64,000 nucleotides of DNA from Limnobaculum xujianqingii (GTDB lineage Bacteria > Pseudomonadota > Gammaproteobacteria > Enterobacterales > Enterobacteriaceae): positions 186,001-250,000 of the forward strand of contig NZ_JABMLK010000001.1 in assembly GCF_013394855.1 (NCBI RefSeq), read 5' to 3'. Shown one piece after another: positions 48,349-57,882 of the stretch. The first letter of the stretch is position 1, and every line of letters begins with the position of its first letter. Both the position numbers and the translations under genes were made by a program. The notes below the pieces were generated by a model. That model was not told the origin of the DNA. It saw only the letters and a program-made list of their open reading frames with translations, and ran no database searches.

Positions 48349-49617
48349 ATGGATACCCGCATTACAGGATTGAGAAATACACTACAAAAAGGCATGGGCG
48401 TAATGCAATCCAGCAAATACGTTCAGGCTATTTCTGGCGGCATGATGTTGCTGTTGCCGGTAATGATGGTAGGGTCGTTTGCCAGTGTATTAGGTAGCAT
48501 CAATATTGAATCTTATCAGTCGTTTATTACCAGTTTTGGGCTAAAGAGTGCTTTTAAATATTGCGCTTCTGCCACTATGAGCATTATCTCTATTTATGTC
48601 GTCTGTGCTCTGGCCTATAAAATGGCAGAGTTACATAAGAAAGACGGTATTCTGGCGGCAACGCTGGCAGTGATGGCTTTCTTTCTGGTTACGCCAATCA
48701 GTAGTTTTGAAAAAATTAAGGCCATCGAACTGACTTTCCTTGGTGCCCGAGGCATGATTGTGGCCATGATAACCGGATTAATTGCCGCCCGGTTATATGT
48801 CTGGCTAATTGATCTAAAACTAACGATTAAGCTCCCTGACTCGGTACCAGATTTCGTATCCAAATCATTCTCCAGTCTGATCCCTGCCTTTATCATTGGT
48901 TTTATATTTGCCATGGTTAATGTGCTGTTTGGTCTGACATCATTCAATAATATTCACGATTTTATTTATTATCTTGTCCAAAGCCCGCTGCAAGGGTTAG
49001 GTGCAAGCCTGACTGCGGCATTGTTAATTGTTTTTCTGGCTGAGTTTTTGTGGTTTTTTGGTATTCACGGCACGATGGCAACATCAACTATCCTGTTTAC
49101 TCTATTCTACCCGCTGGATGTTGAGAACCTGAATGCCTTCCAGGCTGGTGAAGCCTTACCGTTTATTGTCACCATGACTTTTATCAATGCGCAGAAAGGA
49201 CCTCGTTATCTGGCCATGTCAATTCTATTGTTGCGTTGTAAGAGTGCTCAGATGAAGAGTTTGGGTAAAGTTGGTGTGATCCCGGGTTGTTTTGGGATCA
49301 GTGAACCCTACAAATTTGGCCTGCCAATGGTATTAAACCCTGTACTGTTTGTTCCATTGATTACGGCAGGTACGTTGAATGTGGCGCTCTCTTACTTTGC
49401 TACCGTGATGGAAATTATTCCACGGGTAAATGGCATGCCATTGCCTGCAGCCGGAACACCAGAAATTATCAAAGGTTTTATGATTGGTGGTTGGCAAATG
49501 GCGATATGGCACGTGGTTCTACTGGTTGTCGCGATGCTGGTTTACTATCCGTTCATTCGTTATATGGATCGTCAAAAGCTGGTAGCAGAGACCGAAACTG
49601 CACCGCAGACTGCATAA
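48349..49617 (+). CDS. PTS EIIC permease, lactose/cellobiose family
   Basis: A 422-residue membrane permease with about ten hydrophobic segments. It has the family signatures FLWFFGIHGTMATSTILF and GCFGISEPYKFGLPMVLNP, the latter holding the sugar-binding His/Glu features. The sugar is unknown: no glycosidase gene is in the operon. ATG 48349 has AAGGTG upstream; a GTG at 48340 would add three residues. An 89-bp gap separates it from EIIB. Confidence 0.9.
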   Translation: MDTRITGLRNTLQKGMGVMQSSKYVQAISGGMMLLLPVMMVGSFASVLGSINIESYQSFITSFGLKSAFKYCASATMSIISIYVVCALAYKMAELHKKDGILAATLAVMAFFLVTPISSFEKIKAIELTFLGARGMIVAMITGLIAARLYVWLIDLKLTIKLPDSVPDFVSKSFSSLIPAFIIGFIFAMVNVLFGLTSFNNIHDFIYYLVQSPLQGLGASLTAALLIVFLAEFLWFFGIHGTMATSTILFTLFYPLDVENLNAFQAGEALPFIVTMTFINAQKGPRYLAMSILLLRCKSAQMKSLGKVGVIPGCFGISEPYKFGLPMVLNPVLFVPLITAGTLNVALSYFATVMEIIPRVNGMPLPAAGTPEIIKGFMIGGWQMAIWHVVLLVVAMLVYYPFIRYMDRQKLVAETETAPQTA

Positions 49618-49633
49618 CTGGTGGATGAATATA

Positions 49634-50692
49634 ATGAATATTATTTTTGAACGAATTAATCAGCGTGAGATTTCCCTCAAATGGGATAACCCACAGGGGC
49701 TATCGACGACTGTTGATATGCTACCAACACGTACCTATGGTGCAGAATCAGGGCAGCAATTGATTGAAACAACAAAGGATAATTGTGTTATCCATCACCG
49801 TAGTTTCTTCAAGCCAACTTATCGACTGACTTGCGGCAATCAAAGCCATATTGTGTCAGAGCGGGTACTGCCGCTGGAAGGGGCTAATAACTTCCGTGAT
49901 GCTGGTGGATATGAAACGGAAGATGGCCTGATGGTACGTTGGGGGAAGCTCTACCGTTCCGACCATCTACATCGTTTAACCGATAATGATCTTATCTATT
50001 TGCAGCCGCTTGGTATTCGATCGGTGGTTGATTATCGTAATGCAAAAGAGGCAGCAAAACAGCCAAACCGCCTGTGGGCTGATGATATTCAAAGCGTATT
50101 TTACACCCCGGATGCCTCTTCGGCAGAACTGGCTGCTAAAGCTTCTAATGATGCGGAGAAAATCGATTTCCTGTTGCAGCTGGCTAAAAGTGGCGATAGC
50201 CAGTTGGCTATCGATAACTCGGGCAAGATTATGGAAGATCAGTATCGTGACTTTATTCACCATCCTGATTCTGTCGATGCTTTTCGAAATATGCTGTTGT
50301 TGCTGGCACAAAGCGGAGAGTGGGCGGTAAATCAGCACTGTCGGGGTGGTAAAGATCGCACCGGGTTTGGTATTGCGTTAGTGCACCTGGTATTAGGTGT
50401 TAAAAAAGAGTCTATTTATCATGACTATATGTTAACCAACGTTCTAAGGGCTGAGCGAAATAGCCGCAGAATGGCGCAGTATCGGGAGCAAACTACCGAT
50501 CCGAACGTTCTCGGTTTTCTCTCTTCAATGATGGAAACTCGATATTCTTATCTGGATGCTTCTTTGGATGAAATAGCGCAACGCTACGGTAGTGTAGAGC
50601 GCTATATTCGTCAGGGATTGGGTATCGATCAGCAAACCATTGACTGCCTGAAAGCAATTTTCCTTACAGCTAAAAGCGGTGGTACCGTATAA
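49634..50692 (+). CDS. Tyrosine-phosphatase-family protein in the PTS operon
   Basis: A 352-residue protein. An N-terminal part (about 1-75) looks like a small beta domain. The rest is a Y_phosphatase3/LipA-type phosphatase: NNFRDAGGY at the start of the domain, SDHLHRLTDNDL, the Asp in VVDYRNAKE, and the signature HCRGGKDRTG (Cys236, Arg242). Such enzymes act on phosphotyrosine, phosphoinositides or other phosphomonoesters. In a PTS operon without a glycosidase it may dephosphorylate the imported sugar phosphate. ATG 49625 would add three residues. A strong terminator follows. Confidence 0.82.
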   Translation: MNIIFERINQREISLKWDNPQGLSTTVDMLPTRTYGAESGQQLIETTKDNCVIHHRSFFKPTYRLTCGNQSHIVSERVLPLEGANNFRDAGGYETEDGLMVRWGKLYRSDHLHRLTDNDLIYLQPLGIRSVVDYRNAKEAAKQPNRLWADDIQSVFYTPDASSAELAAKASNDAEKIDFLLQLAKSGDSQLAIDNSGKIMEDQYRDFIHHPDSVDAFRNMLLLLAQSGEWAVNQHCRGGKDRTGFGIALVHLVLGVKKESIYHDYMLTNVLRAERNSRRMAQYREQTTDPNVLGFLSSMMETRYSYLDASLDEIAQRYGSVERYIRQGLGIDQQTIDCLKAIFLTAKSGGTV

Positions 50693-50708
50693 CCATGTTT
50701 TCCTTGTT

Positions 50709-50742
50709 GCCGGAACAATCAGCAGTTGTTCCGGCTTTTTTT
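50709..50742 (+). terminator. Intrinsic terminator of the PTS operon
   Basis: Ten-base arms GCCGGAACAA/TTGTTCCGGC with a 7-base loop and seven T, 17 bp after the phosphatase stop codon. Confidence 0.93.
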
Positions 50743-50761
50743 CACCTGGCCTGAGTAGAGA

Positions 50762-53449
50762 TTACTGTCGGTAAAATCGGTGAATTGAACAAAGCTCATC
50801 ATCCACCAGTGTCACATTAAACGCTTGTTCCAGCGAAGTGATTGCCTGTTTTATTAGTCTTATTTCATCAGCATGCTGTTCAAGATACTGTGGCTTATCT
50901 TTAAAGCGGTGTCCCGACTCGCCTGCTTTGAGTCGATCCAGCATACAGGCTATATGCATAATCAAACCGATCAGCAGATTCGTTGACTGTGATACACCCA
51001 GTGACGCGATAATTTTATTATTGAACTTACGTATCTCACTGACCAAATAATCTGGCGGTAGATTGACAATCAGCTGTTCCAGCGTGCCGGTAACCAGCGA
51101 GTAAGTGGCTTCAGTATCGATTAACGATTGCAAACTGGATATGCCATTACGATGCAAAATATCGGCCAAATCAAACAGTGGAATATCGCAATATATCGGG
51201 AAAGGGCTAACAATAGCGATGATCATATAGTCAGCAGACAGGCGTTCAATATGACGTTTTACGCTGGACTCGCTATTGATGTTTAACGGAATGATATCAA
51301 TTAAATTTTTACGGTAAGAGAGGGATTTTATCAATAAATTTTCAATGACTTGTGCGGTTCCCTCTCCGGTTGTGCACAAGGTAATAATCGCCAGTTTACG
51401 ACTAATCAAATGTTCCCTGACGGGGGATTGCGTTGAGTCGGTCGGGTTAACTTGCGATGTCAGGAATTGATTTACTTTCTGTACATCCTGATACACCTCT
51501 GACAATGAATTACCGTTCATTGCGCTTTGAATCGCTTCAATGACGTGCATGGTGCTGATCAACTGTAGTGAAGCGACTTTTATGCCACATTGCTGTTCAA
51601 TTGTAGCTGCAAAGGTGGTCAGTGATCCCATGTCTACCAGCAACATAATATCGGACTGATTTTTACTGGTTCGGATGTAATCAATAATGCGTTCCAGCAC
51701 CTGTTGAGCTTTTTCCTCCAAAGGTGCATTAAATGCTATGGCATAATTTACACCCAGCAATTCATTGGCCGTATCTGCCAGCGCACTGGCGGTATTTTTA
51801 CCGTGTGCCACTACGAAAATCTGTACGTCATTATGTTGCAGGTCGATGCCCCGCTCACCAAACACCAGAAACATGGTAAGAAAGCCTGCTTCATCAATGG
51901 GAAGCGTGACTTCCATCACTCGTTCAATCATATGCAGGCAATCCAGCGCCACATTAAACATTTCACTGTGGGAAGTGCGAATACGATTAAGCTGCGGGTG
52001 AACAATACACTTATTGCTGCGCACTCGTTCAACCGCATGTTCAATGTGGTTAGCTAAACCATAATATAGTCGTGGATTTAGAGGGCGTTGAAATTTCACT
52101 TCAACATACTGAATCAGTTCTTCGGTGAGACGTAGCGTTTTCTCGGATACCAGGCTGTCCAGCTTGCTGGAGTTATAGTGACGGGTGGCGCTGTTGATAT
52201 GCATCTGAAAATATTCAGCGATATCATTCTCAATGGTTTTTTCTAATACGCTATCGTCAACACCCAGACTTTTTAACTCAGACATGCGTAAATTTAGCAT
52301 GTCATAAATATTGTCTGCGGGATGATCTTCAACAAATATGCAGGCATCATCGGCAGAGAAAACGATGCTTTTTTTATTGATGCCAATGATTTTATTCCAG
52401 ATTTGGCGATGTTCAATATGAGTAAACAAAGCGTTGTTGGCATAGTCTGGCAAAGTACGGCTATACACTTCAATTTGAGCAGTTTTACCGGAGCAATATT
52501 CCACATAAGCACTGGCACAGGCAAAACGAATATCTGATTTTAACTGGCCAACATTATTGGCACAGTCGTAGCTGAGTAAGGCCCGTAGCGTATTGGCTGA
52601 AACCGTAATTTGGCTATGCAAATGACCAGCTTCCTGACTAAAAAAGCGTTTAATCAAGTTAAAGCGTTCTTCAAACGTTCGCGATCGCAGCGCCGGTAGG
52701 GTGATTGCCATAGGAAAGCGTCGGGTAAAGGTATTTAACAACGCTGATTGTGGTGATTCCGTCGTGGCAGCAAAAATACGTACCGGTGCGGTGCGTTCTA
52801 TCGCGGTTTCTCCCAGGCGACGGTAAATTCCCTTATCAATAAAGGTAAAGAACATCTCCTGCCCTTCGGGGGGCAAGCGGTGAACTTCATCCAGAAATAA
52901 TATTCCCCGATTGGCTTTTTCCAGCAAACCGATACGTTCTTCATCGGCACCAGTGTAGGCCCCACGTTTGGCACCAAATAGTTGAGCAAGAAGCAGTTGT
53001 GGGTTGTTGGCATAATCAGCACAGTTGAAAATGACAAAAGGAGCATCTTGCGCAATTTGTTGAGTTTCGATGGCATAGGCATGAAGCATTTCTGCAAACA
53101 TAGATTTGCCAACACCTGTTTCACCCAGCAATAACAGGTTCATACCCTGGGGTGGATAGAGTATGGCGGCTTTAGCCTGAGCGACTGCGGAATAAAGGCT
53201 GGGATTTTGTTCAACAAAAGTATCTAACTGCTGACTGAGAACCTGTTGCGGAACATCCTGGGCTTCGACACAGAAATAATAGACGGGTTTCCCTTTAGTC
53301 TTGGTCGCTTTTCCCTGGTTAACCAGCTTGTTTAATTCACTGCTAACATTAGCACGTGATAAACCCGTATTTTCGGCTAACTGAGAGGCGGTAATACCTT
53401 CTGGTTGATTACTCTTTCTCAAATAATCATAAACAATGTCGATTCTCAT
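50762..53449 (-). CDS. LevR-type sigma-54 activator with PTS regulation domains
   Basis: An 895-residue enhancer-binding protein. It has an N-terminal winged helix (ITASQLAENTGLSRANVSSE). The AAA+ domain has Walker A GETGVGKS (109-116), GAYTGA (163-168, the LevR variant of GAFTGA) and GILFLDEVHRLP. Two PRD domains flank an EIIA-Man-like domain (VVAHGKNTASALADTANELL) and an EIIB-like region. These domains let EI/HPr and the cognate EIIB phosphorylate it, coupling activation to sugar transport. It is tail-to-tail with the PTS operon, whose promoter is sigma-54 type, so that operon is the probable target. Confidence 0.9.
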   Translation of the reverse strand: MRIDIVYDYLRKSNQPEGITASQLAENTGLSRANVSSELNKLVNQGKATKTKGKPVYYFCVEAQDVPQQVLSQQLDTFVEQNPSLYSAVAQAKAAILYPPQGMNLLLLGETGVGKSMFAEMLHAYAIETQQIAQDAPFVIFNCADYANNPQLLLAQLFGAKRGAYTGADEERIGLLEKANRGILFLDEVHRLPPEGQEMFFTFIDKGIYRRLGETAIERTAPVRIFAATTESPQSALLNTFTRRFPMAITLPALRSRTFEERFNLIKRFFSQEAGHLHSQITVSANTLRALLSYDCANNVGQLKSDIRFACASAYVEYCSGKTAQIEVYSRTLPDYANNALFTHIEHRQIWNKIIGINKKSIVFSADDACIFVEDHPADNIYDMLNLRMSELKSLGVDDSVLEKTIENDIAEYFQMHINSATRHYNSSKLDSLVSEKTLRLTEELIQYVEVKFQRPLNPRLYYGLANHIEHAVERVRSNKCIVHPQLNRIRTSHSEMFNVALDCLHMIERVMEVTLPIDEAGFLTMFLVFGERGIDLQHNDVQIFVVAHGKNTASALADTANELLGVNYAIAFNAPLEEKAQQVLERIIDYIRTSKNQSDIMLLVDMGSLTTFAATIEQQCGIKVASLQLISTMHVIEAIQSAMNGNSLSEVYQDVQKVNQFLTSQVNPTDSTQSPVREHLISRKLAIITLCTTGEGTAQVIENLLIKSLSYRKNLIDIIPLNINSESSVKRHIERLSADYMIIAIVSPFPIYCDIPLFDLADILHRNGISSLQSLIDTEATYSLVTGTLEQLIVNLPPDYLVSEIRKFNNKIIASLGVSQSTNLLIGLIMHIACMLDRLKAGESGHRFKDKPQYLEQHADEIRLIKQAITSLEQAFNVTLVDDELCSIHRFYRQ

Positions 53450-53903
53450 ATTCTTATTATTACTTTGTGATACCAGTCAGTATTGTCAAAGGAGAGCGTG
53501 ACGGAGTCTCCATATATGGCTGGTTGATTATGGTGACTTTAATTGAATAAATAACGATAACCATGATGCCCCATGGTACACATAAACACGCATACTTCGG
53601 ATATTAAGTTGGCTATTTTAGAGCTGAGTCTCATTTGTTAAGTCACTAATGGCAAGGACGGAGAAGTGAATATGAATGATGGGCGGTAAACGGCATCGTA
53701 AATTTTTTACCAATAGAATTATCAGATAATCAAATAGTTGTTCAGGTAGAAAAATTATTTTTATTTATATGTATTAACGGCATAAAACCAGTTCTTTAAT
53801 CTGGGTTATGATGAATTCATCATACTTTTCGCTAATGGTCTATACTTATTAATATAGTGTTAACTATAGGGTTAAATATTTTGTCAACAAGAAGGAAAGC
53901 GTA
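53450..53903. other. Divergent intergenic region, LevR-type gene/BON gene
   Basis: A 454-bp gap holding the promoters of both genes. No small gene is evident. The only signal I can name is CTATACTTA at 53840-53848, which fits a sigma-S-type -10 element for the BON gene 56 bp downstream, in line with the stationary-phase control of OsmY. Confidence 0.45.
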
Positions 53904-54281
53904 ATGAAGAATATTCAATTAGCGAAAGTAATGACGGCAGCTGTTTTGGGTACGGTGTTATTAAGCGGTAGTGCATTTGCTGAAGAAAGCGTAGTTGATA
54001 AGGCCAAGTCCGCAGCCAGTGATGCCGGTGATAAAATTGAGCACTCAGCGAAGAAAGCCGATCTGTATATGGGTGATAGTGCCATCACAGCAAAAGTTAA
54101 AACGGCATTACTGGATGCTAAAGATATTAAAAGTACCGAAATCTCCGTAGAAACCATTAACAGTATGGTTTATCTGACCGGTAATATCGCCAGCAAAGCA
54201 CAGGCTGAACAAGTGGTTCAACTGGTTGGTAAAGTCGAAGGTGTTACCAGCGTTAAAAATGATCTGGTGATTAAACCCTGA
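53904..54281 (+). CDS. Periplasmic single-BON-domain protein (OsmY-like)
   Basis: A 125-residue protein with a signal peptide ending SGSAFA-EES, a helical linker and one BON domain (about 58-125: DSAITAKVKTALLDAKDIKS, VYLTGNIASKAQAEQVVQLV, VEGVTSVKNDLVIKP). E. coli OsmY has two BON domains and about 200 residues, so this is a shortened relative. OsmY is a stress-induced periplasmic protein with chaperone-like activity. ytjA follows, as it follows osmY in E. coli. AAGGAAAG precedes the ATG. Confidence 0.85.
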   Translation: MKNIQLAKVMTAAVLGTVLLSGSAFAEESVVDKAKSAASDAGDKIEHSAKKADLYMGDSAITAKVKTALLDAKDIKSTEISVETINSMVYLTGNIASKAQAEQVVQLVGKVEGVTSVKNDLVIKP

Positions 54282-54380
54282 TTGAACGGCTCTTGGTTAA
54301 TTAAACAAGAGTGCCACAGTGTTTCCCCCTAATTCATAGTTTATCTAATTTCATTGCAATTAATGAGTAAGGAGCTGGTT

Positions 54381-54542
54381 ATGTTTCGTTGGGGAATTAT
54401 CTTTTTGGTGATCGCGCTGATTGCTGCCGCATTAGGTTTTGGCACGCTGGCGGGAACTGCCGCCTCAGCAGCGAAAATCGTATTTGTTGTCGGGATTATC
54501 CTGTTTATTGTTAGCCTGTTTACCGGGCGAAAACGGCCCTGA
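54381..54542 (+). CDS. ytjA: YtjA/UPF0391 small membrane protein
   Basis: A 53-residue two-helix membrane protein, almost identical to E. coli Ytj[21 protein letters not shown] and [23 protein letters not shown] 54381 with AAGGAG six bases upstream is preferred to the start at 54354, which would add nine residues. It is likely coexpressed with the BON gene. Confidence 0.93.
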   Translation: MFRWGIIFLVIALIAAALGFGTLAGTAASAAKIVFVVGIILFIVSLFTGRKRP

Positions 54543-54586
54543 AGGCCATGTGAATATCTGATTCATAAGTGAATATTGATAGCGAA

Positions 54587-54614
54587 AAAGTCTGCAGAAA
54601 TGCGGGCTTTTTGT
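54587..54614 (+). terminator. Intrinsic terminator after ytjA
   Basis: AAGTCTGCA-GAAA-TGCGGGCTT pairs over nine bases with two G-T pairs and is followed by TTTGTTTT. Confidence 0.8.
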
Positions 54615-54698
54615 TTTATTGGGGCTTTTGTTTATTGGGTGTATTAGGGTAGCCTGTCTCTTGCTGGTATCACCGACTGGGGCTTGAAGGGAATCGTA

Positions 54699-55226
54699 AT
54701 GAAAAAAGGGCTATCACTATTATTCATATTTGCCTGTTTCAGCGTATGGGCCAACTGCGATGATACCCCGCCAGATTTAGCCAACATGCTGAGTCATTCT
54801 GTTGGCAGTAAAGATGTTATTGCGGTAGTGAAAGGCAGTATTCATCCTGAATTTGACGCAGAAGGTCAGGTTTATGTGGATTACTTCGATGTCGTCCGAT
54901 CCTATGGCTTAGATATTTCCAATGGACGTTATCTGTTGAAGGTTAATCGTAACTGGGGCAATGGATGTCACTTTTATGCCGAAGATGTGAAACTCCATGA
55001 GCAGGGCGACGCGAAAGGTATGGTTTATCTGGCCTTGAGTCGGGTGCACGGACGTACGTTGGTGATGCCAGAAGGGACGGGATTTGGATTGTCTCTGGAG
55101 AATAATATGGTTATTTATCGGACTGGCGATCGGGAAGTTAAGCAGATTGAGCAGCAGTTATTTGAGCAACATGTGCTTAAAGGAATTCCGCTGAAACTTT
55201 GGCAGAGGCTAAAGGAAAATGAGTAG
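54699..55226 (+). CDS. Exported protein of unknown function
   Basis: A 175-residue protein with a signal peptide (MKKGLSLLFIFACFSVWA-NCDD). The mature part has two Cys (NCDD and NGCHFYAED) that could form a disulphide, and alternating strand-like segments (DVIAVVKGSIHPEFD, QVYVDYFDVVRSYG, GMVYLALSRVHGRTL). I do not recognise a family. ATG 54699 has GAAGGGA upstream; the longer TTG start is unlikely. It is 21 bp before the MORN-repeat gene, so the two are probably an operon. Confidence 0.7.
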   Translation: MKKGLSLLFIFACFSVWANCDDTPPDLANMLSHSVGSKDVIAVVKGSIHPEFDAEGQVYVDYFDVVRSYGLDISNGRYLLKVNRNWGNGCHFYAEDVKLHEQGDAKGMVYLALSRVHGRTLVMPEGTGFGLSLENNMVIYRTGDREVKQIEQQLFEQHVLKGIPLKLWQRLKENE

Positions 55227-55247
55227 ATCAAACTGGAATGAACGAGA

Positions 55248-56000
55248 GTGAGACGAATTCTTTTAGTGATTTTTAGTCTTTTCATCTTTAGTGCAAATGC
55301 TGAAGAGATGGAACATAAGGCAAATATGATGACAGCGCCTGAAGCAACATGGAAGAAAGGAGATAAGGTTGCCGAATATCTGATCTCTTTAGATAACGGT
55401 TTCTTTGAGATAGACCGTCAATTTCTGGGAATAACCAAAGAGGGTTTCTACCAGGTACAGGATTTTTATCAGAAAGACGGCAGGAAGTTTACCGATCCTT
55501 TCTTACTGAAGACGCAGCAAGGAATTCCTCAGGACTGGATGGAGTTTATGGATCTTTCTCCTGCTGTCTTGTCCGGTGATTATTTTCAATACCATGCAGA
55601 TGGTTCCAAAATGGTGGAGATAAAAAGCACTGGCTTGAACAGCTATCAAAAAAAATCCTGGTATAACAATGGCCAACTGCAAAGTCAGGTTAGCTATGAA
55701 AATGGTAAACAAGAAGGGATGTTTACTTTTTGGCATGCCAATGGAAAAAAGCTGCGCGAAGGGGAGTTACTGCACGGCAAGCATAATGGCGTCTGGAAAA
55801 GCTGGCATGAAAATGGGGTGTCAGGTACCGAGGTCAGATATATCAATGGGGTACTTGATGGTGAAACATTCGGATGGCATGAAAACGGTCAGAAATACCA
55901 TCAGGGAATGTACCGTAATGGTAACGCTGTTGGTATGAGTTATGTCTGGGATCAGGATGGGAATTTGGTTGAGGAGAAGGATAATGGCGGTGCTATTTAG
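55248..56000 (+). CDS. Exported MORN-repeat protein (YwqK-like)
   Basis: A 250-residue protein with a signal peptide (MRRILLVIFSLFIFSANA-EEM). The C-terminal half has four or five MORN_2-type repeats (SWYNNGQL, FWHANGKK, SWHENGVS, GWHENGQK) about 23 residues apart. Such repeats occur in YwqK-type antitoxin-like proteins and in surface-associated proteins of uncertain role. It starts at GTG 55248 with a modest ribosome binding site. Its end overlaps the convergent gene by 8 bp. Confidence 0.75.
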   Translation: MRRILLVIFSLFIFSANAEEMEHKANMMTAPEATWKKGDKVAEYLISLDNGFFEIDRQFLGITKEGFYQVQDFYQKDGRKFTDPFLLKTQQGIPQDWMEFMDLSPAVLSGDYFQYHADGSKMVEIKSTGLNSYQKKSWYNNGQLQSQVSYENGKQEGMFTFWHANGKKLREGELLHGKHNGVWKSWHENGVSGTEVRYINGVLDGETFGWHENGQKYHQGMYRNGNAVGMSYVWDQDGNLVEEKDNGGAI

Positions 56001-56670
56001 CACATAGCCATGTACTGTATTGTTGCTTAGAAACCGGAATTTCAATATTTCGGCTCTTACTGGTTTCACCACATTGGTATATTTCGCTGGTCTTCAAAAT
56101 TAAGTCGTCATTTTCCCAACGAACAAAATCAATATCGTCATATTTGTCGTAGCCATCATCTAGCTCTTTATGGATATCGACCCATGTTGTTTCAATCATC
56201 GGCTGGCTAAAATTCAAAATATGAATACCGAAAGGGCAGGCCCAGAAGCATCCTGACACCACAAGGATATTATTGACAGGGTTATAGATAATATCTGTCC
56301 AGATGAAGGTTTCATTCTCTTTGGGAATATAGTGGAACGCCTTATTCTCAGTGATATTAAAAACGCTATAACCATAAAGGTCTGTGCGAAAAATAATATA
56401 GATATTTCCATTCGAGTGATTGATTAACTTACAGAATTCTCCACTGTCATCAAGGTTTCGATAACGGTAAATAATGTCGTTTTTACTGTTTAACAATGTA
56501 TTTTCAGTTGCTGAAATATTAGCTGAGGCATAAGTATTCTTTTCAACTCGATATTCCGGACTTAATTGAATGACTTCGCTGTCCTGAAAATTGGATGCGG
56601 TGAAAATGGTTTCCTGTTCTTTTCGCTGGGCCTGGTATTTTTCGGTGCAGGCGATGTTGGTCATGTCCAT
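55993..56670 (-). CDS. Hypothetical protein, no family recognised
   Basis: A 225-residue cytoplasmic-looking protein without signal or membrane segment. Repeated beta-like stretches with aromatic residues (NIYIIFRTDLYGYSVFNI, FIWTDIIYNPVNNILVVSG, FVRWENDDLILKTSEIYQ) suggest a beta-propeller-like or beta-sandwich fold. Two Cys (SGCFWACPFG) are close together. Base composition is A/T-richer than yicC next to it. The start MDMTNIACTEKYQAQ is supported only by frame length. It overlaps the MORN gene tail-to-tail by 8 bp. Confidence 0.6.
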   Translation of the reverse strand: MDMTNIACTEKYQAQRKEQETIFTASNFQDSEVIQLSPEYRVEKNTYASANISATENTLLNSKNDIIYRYRNLDDSGEFCKLINHSNGNIYIIFRTDLYGYSVFNITENKAFHYIPKENETFIWTDIIYNPVNNILVVSGCFWACPFGIHILNFSQPMIETTWVDIHKELDDGYDKYDDIDFVRWENDDLILKTSEIYQCGETSKSRNIEIPVSKQQYSTWLCAK

Positions 56671-56780
56671 GTTGGTTTTTTCTCTTCCTGAGTGTGGTTT
56701 GGCTATTTTGGTGTTTTGAATCAGATATCAGGATTCGACTGTGGGTTCATGAAACTACATGGTAAAAGGAATAATTGATT

Positions 56781-56804
56781 GAAAAGCCCGCATGATACGG
56801 GCTT
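56781..56804 (-). terminator. Intrinsic terminator after yicC
   Basis: AAGCCCG-TATCATG-CGGGCTT is followed by TTC on the minus strand, 27 bp after the yicC stop. Confidence 0.75.
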
Positions 56805-56830
56805 AACGCTTTATATAAGAAGAGAGATTC

Positions 56831-57694
56831 CTACTCGATGTTTTGAATCTGCTCCCGCATCTGCTCAATCAACACCTTCAACTCAATCGCCGATGCCGTC
56901 ACCTCTGAATTAATCGACTTCGACGCCAGCGTATTCGACTCGCGGTTAAATTCCTGCATCATAAAATCTAAACGGCGACCAACGGCCTCTGGTTTTTTCA
57001 GAATGGTATACGTCTCTTTCACATGAGCATCAAGGCGGTCCAGCTCTTCGGCTACGTCAGTACGCTGTGCCAGCATGACTAACTCTTGCTCCAGACGATT
57101 ATTTTCCAGCTGTACCTGTGCTTCTTCCAGTTTGCTGAGCAGTCTTTCGCGCTGCCAAACCAGAACCTCCGGCATACGGGCACGGACTTTCACCACCTCT
57201 GCACTTACCCCTTCCAGACGCTGTTCAATCAGGGTTTTCAGCGATGCACCTTCCCGCTCGCGGGCATCGATAAATTCATTAATGGCGATTTCCAGCGATC
57301 CCATCAGTTCGGTACTGATAGCATCCAGATCCTGACTTTTTGCCGACATAACCCCAGGCCAGCGTAGAATATCTACCGGATTAATCTCACCTTCATCGCT
57401 CTGCATTTTCACCCAGTTGGCGGCCTGAACCAGCTGTTGTGCCAGCTCTTTGTTCAGCATCATCTCGGTTTGGGCGGAAGGATCAATTTCAAACCGCAGG
57501 TTACACTCGATTTTTCCACGGGTCAGACGCGTACGTAAGCGCTCACGAATTACCGGCTCCAGACTGCGAAATTGTTCCGGCAGGCGGATGTAAGTCTCTA
57601 AATAACGCTGGTTAACGGAACGGAGTTCCCAGGTTGCGCTACCCCATTCCCCTTTGGTTTCATGGCGTGCATAAGCGGTCATACTGCGGATCAT
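56831..57694 (-). CDS. yicC: YicC/YloC-family endoribonuclease
   Basis: A 287-residue protein, the same length as E. coli YicC, a hexameric endoribonuclease family with links to sRNA turnover. It begins MIRSMTAYARHETKGEWGSA and ends with the conserved RRLDFMMQEFNRESNTLASK and IELKVLIEQMREQIQNIE. I start at ATG 57694, not at the longer frame start 57745, because the N-terminus then equals the family. It is divergent from rph with 188 bp between. Confidence 0.95.
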   Translation of the reverse strand: MIRSMTAYARHETKGEWGSATWELRSVNQRYLETYIRLPEQFRSLEPVIRERLRTRLTRGKIECNLRFEIDPSAQTEMMLNKELAQQLVQAANWVKMQSDEGEINPVDILRWPGVMSAKSQDLDAISTELMGSLEIAINEFIDAREREGASLKTLIEQRLEGVSAEVVKVRARMPEVLVWQRERLLSKLEEAQVQLENNRLEQELVMLAQRTDVAEELDRLDAHVKETYTILKKPEAVGRRLDFMMQEFNRESNTLASKSINSEVTASAIELKVLIEQMREQIQNIE

Positions 57695-57882
57695 AATCAG
57701 GTACCCGTTTGTCGAAGAAAAAAAGATTATACCCTTGAGTGCCAACCCATGATAGGCATTAGGTCACGAAGTCAGTATAATGCGCGGTCACAGAAGCAGG
57801 GTGTGTTCCTCAGTATTATCGAGAAGCTACTGTGGAACACCTCCTGAGCCAATCCTGAAACTAAATCAGCGGAGATTATTGC

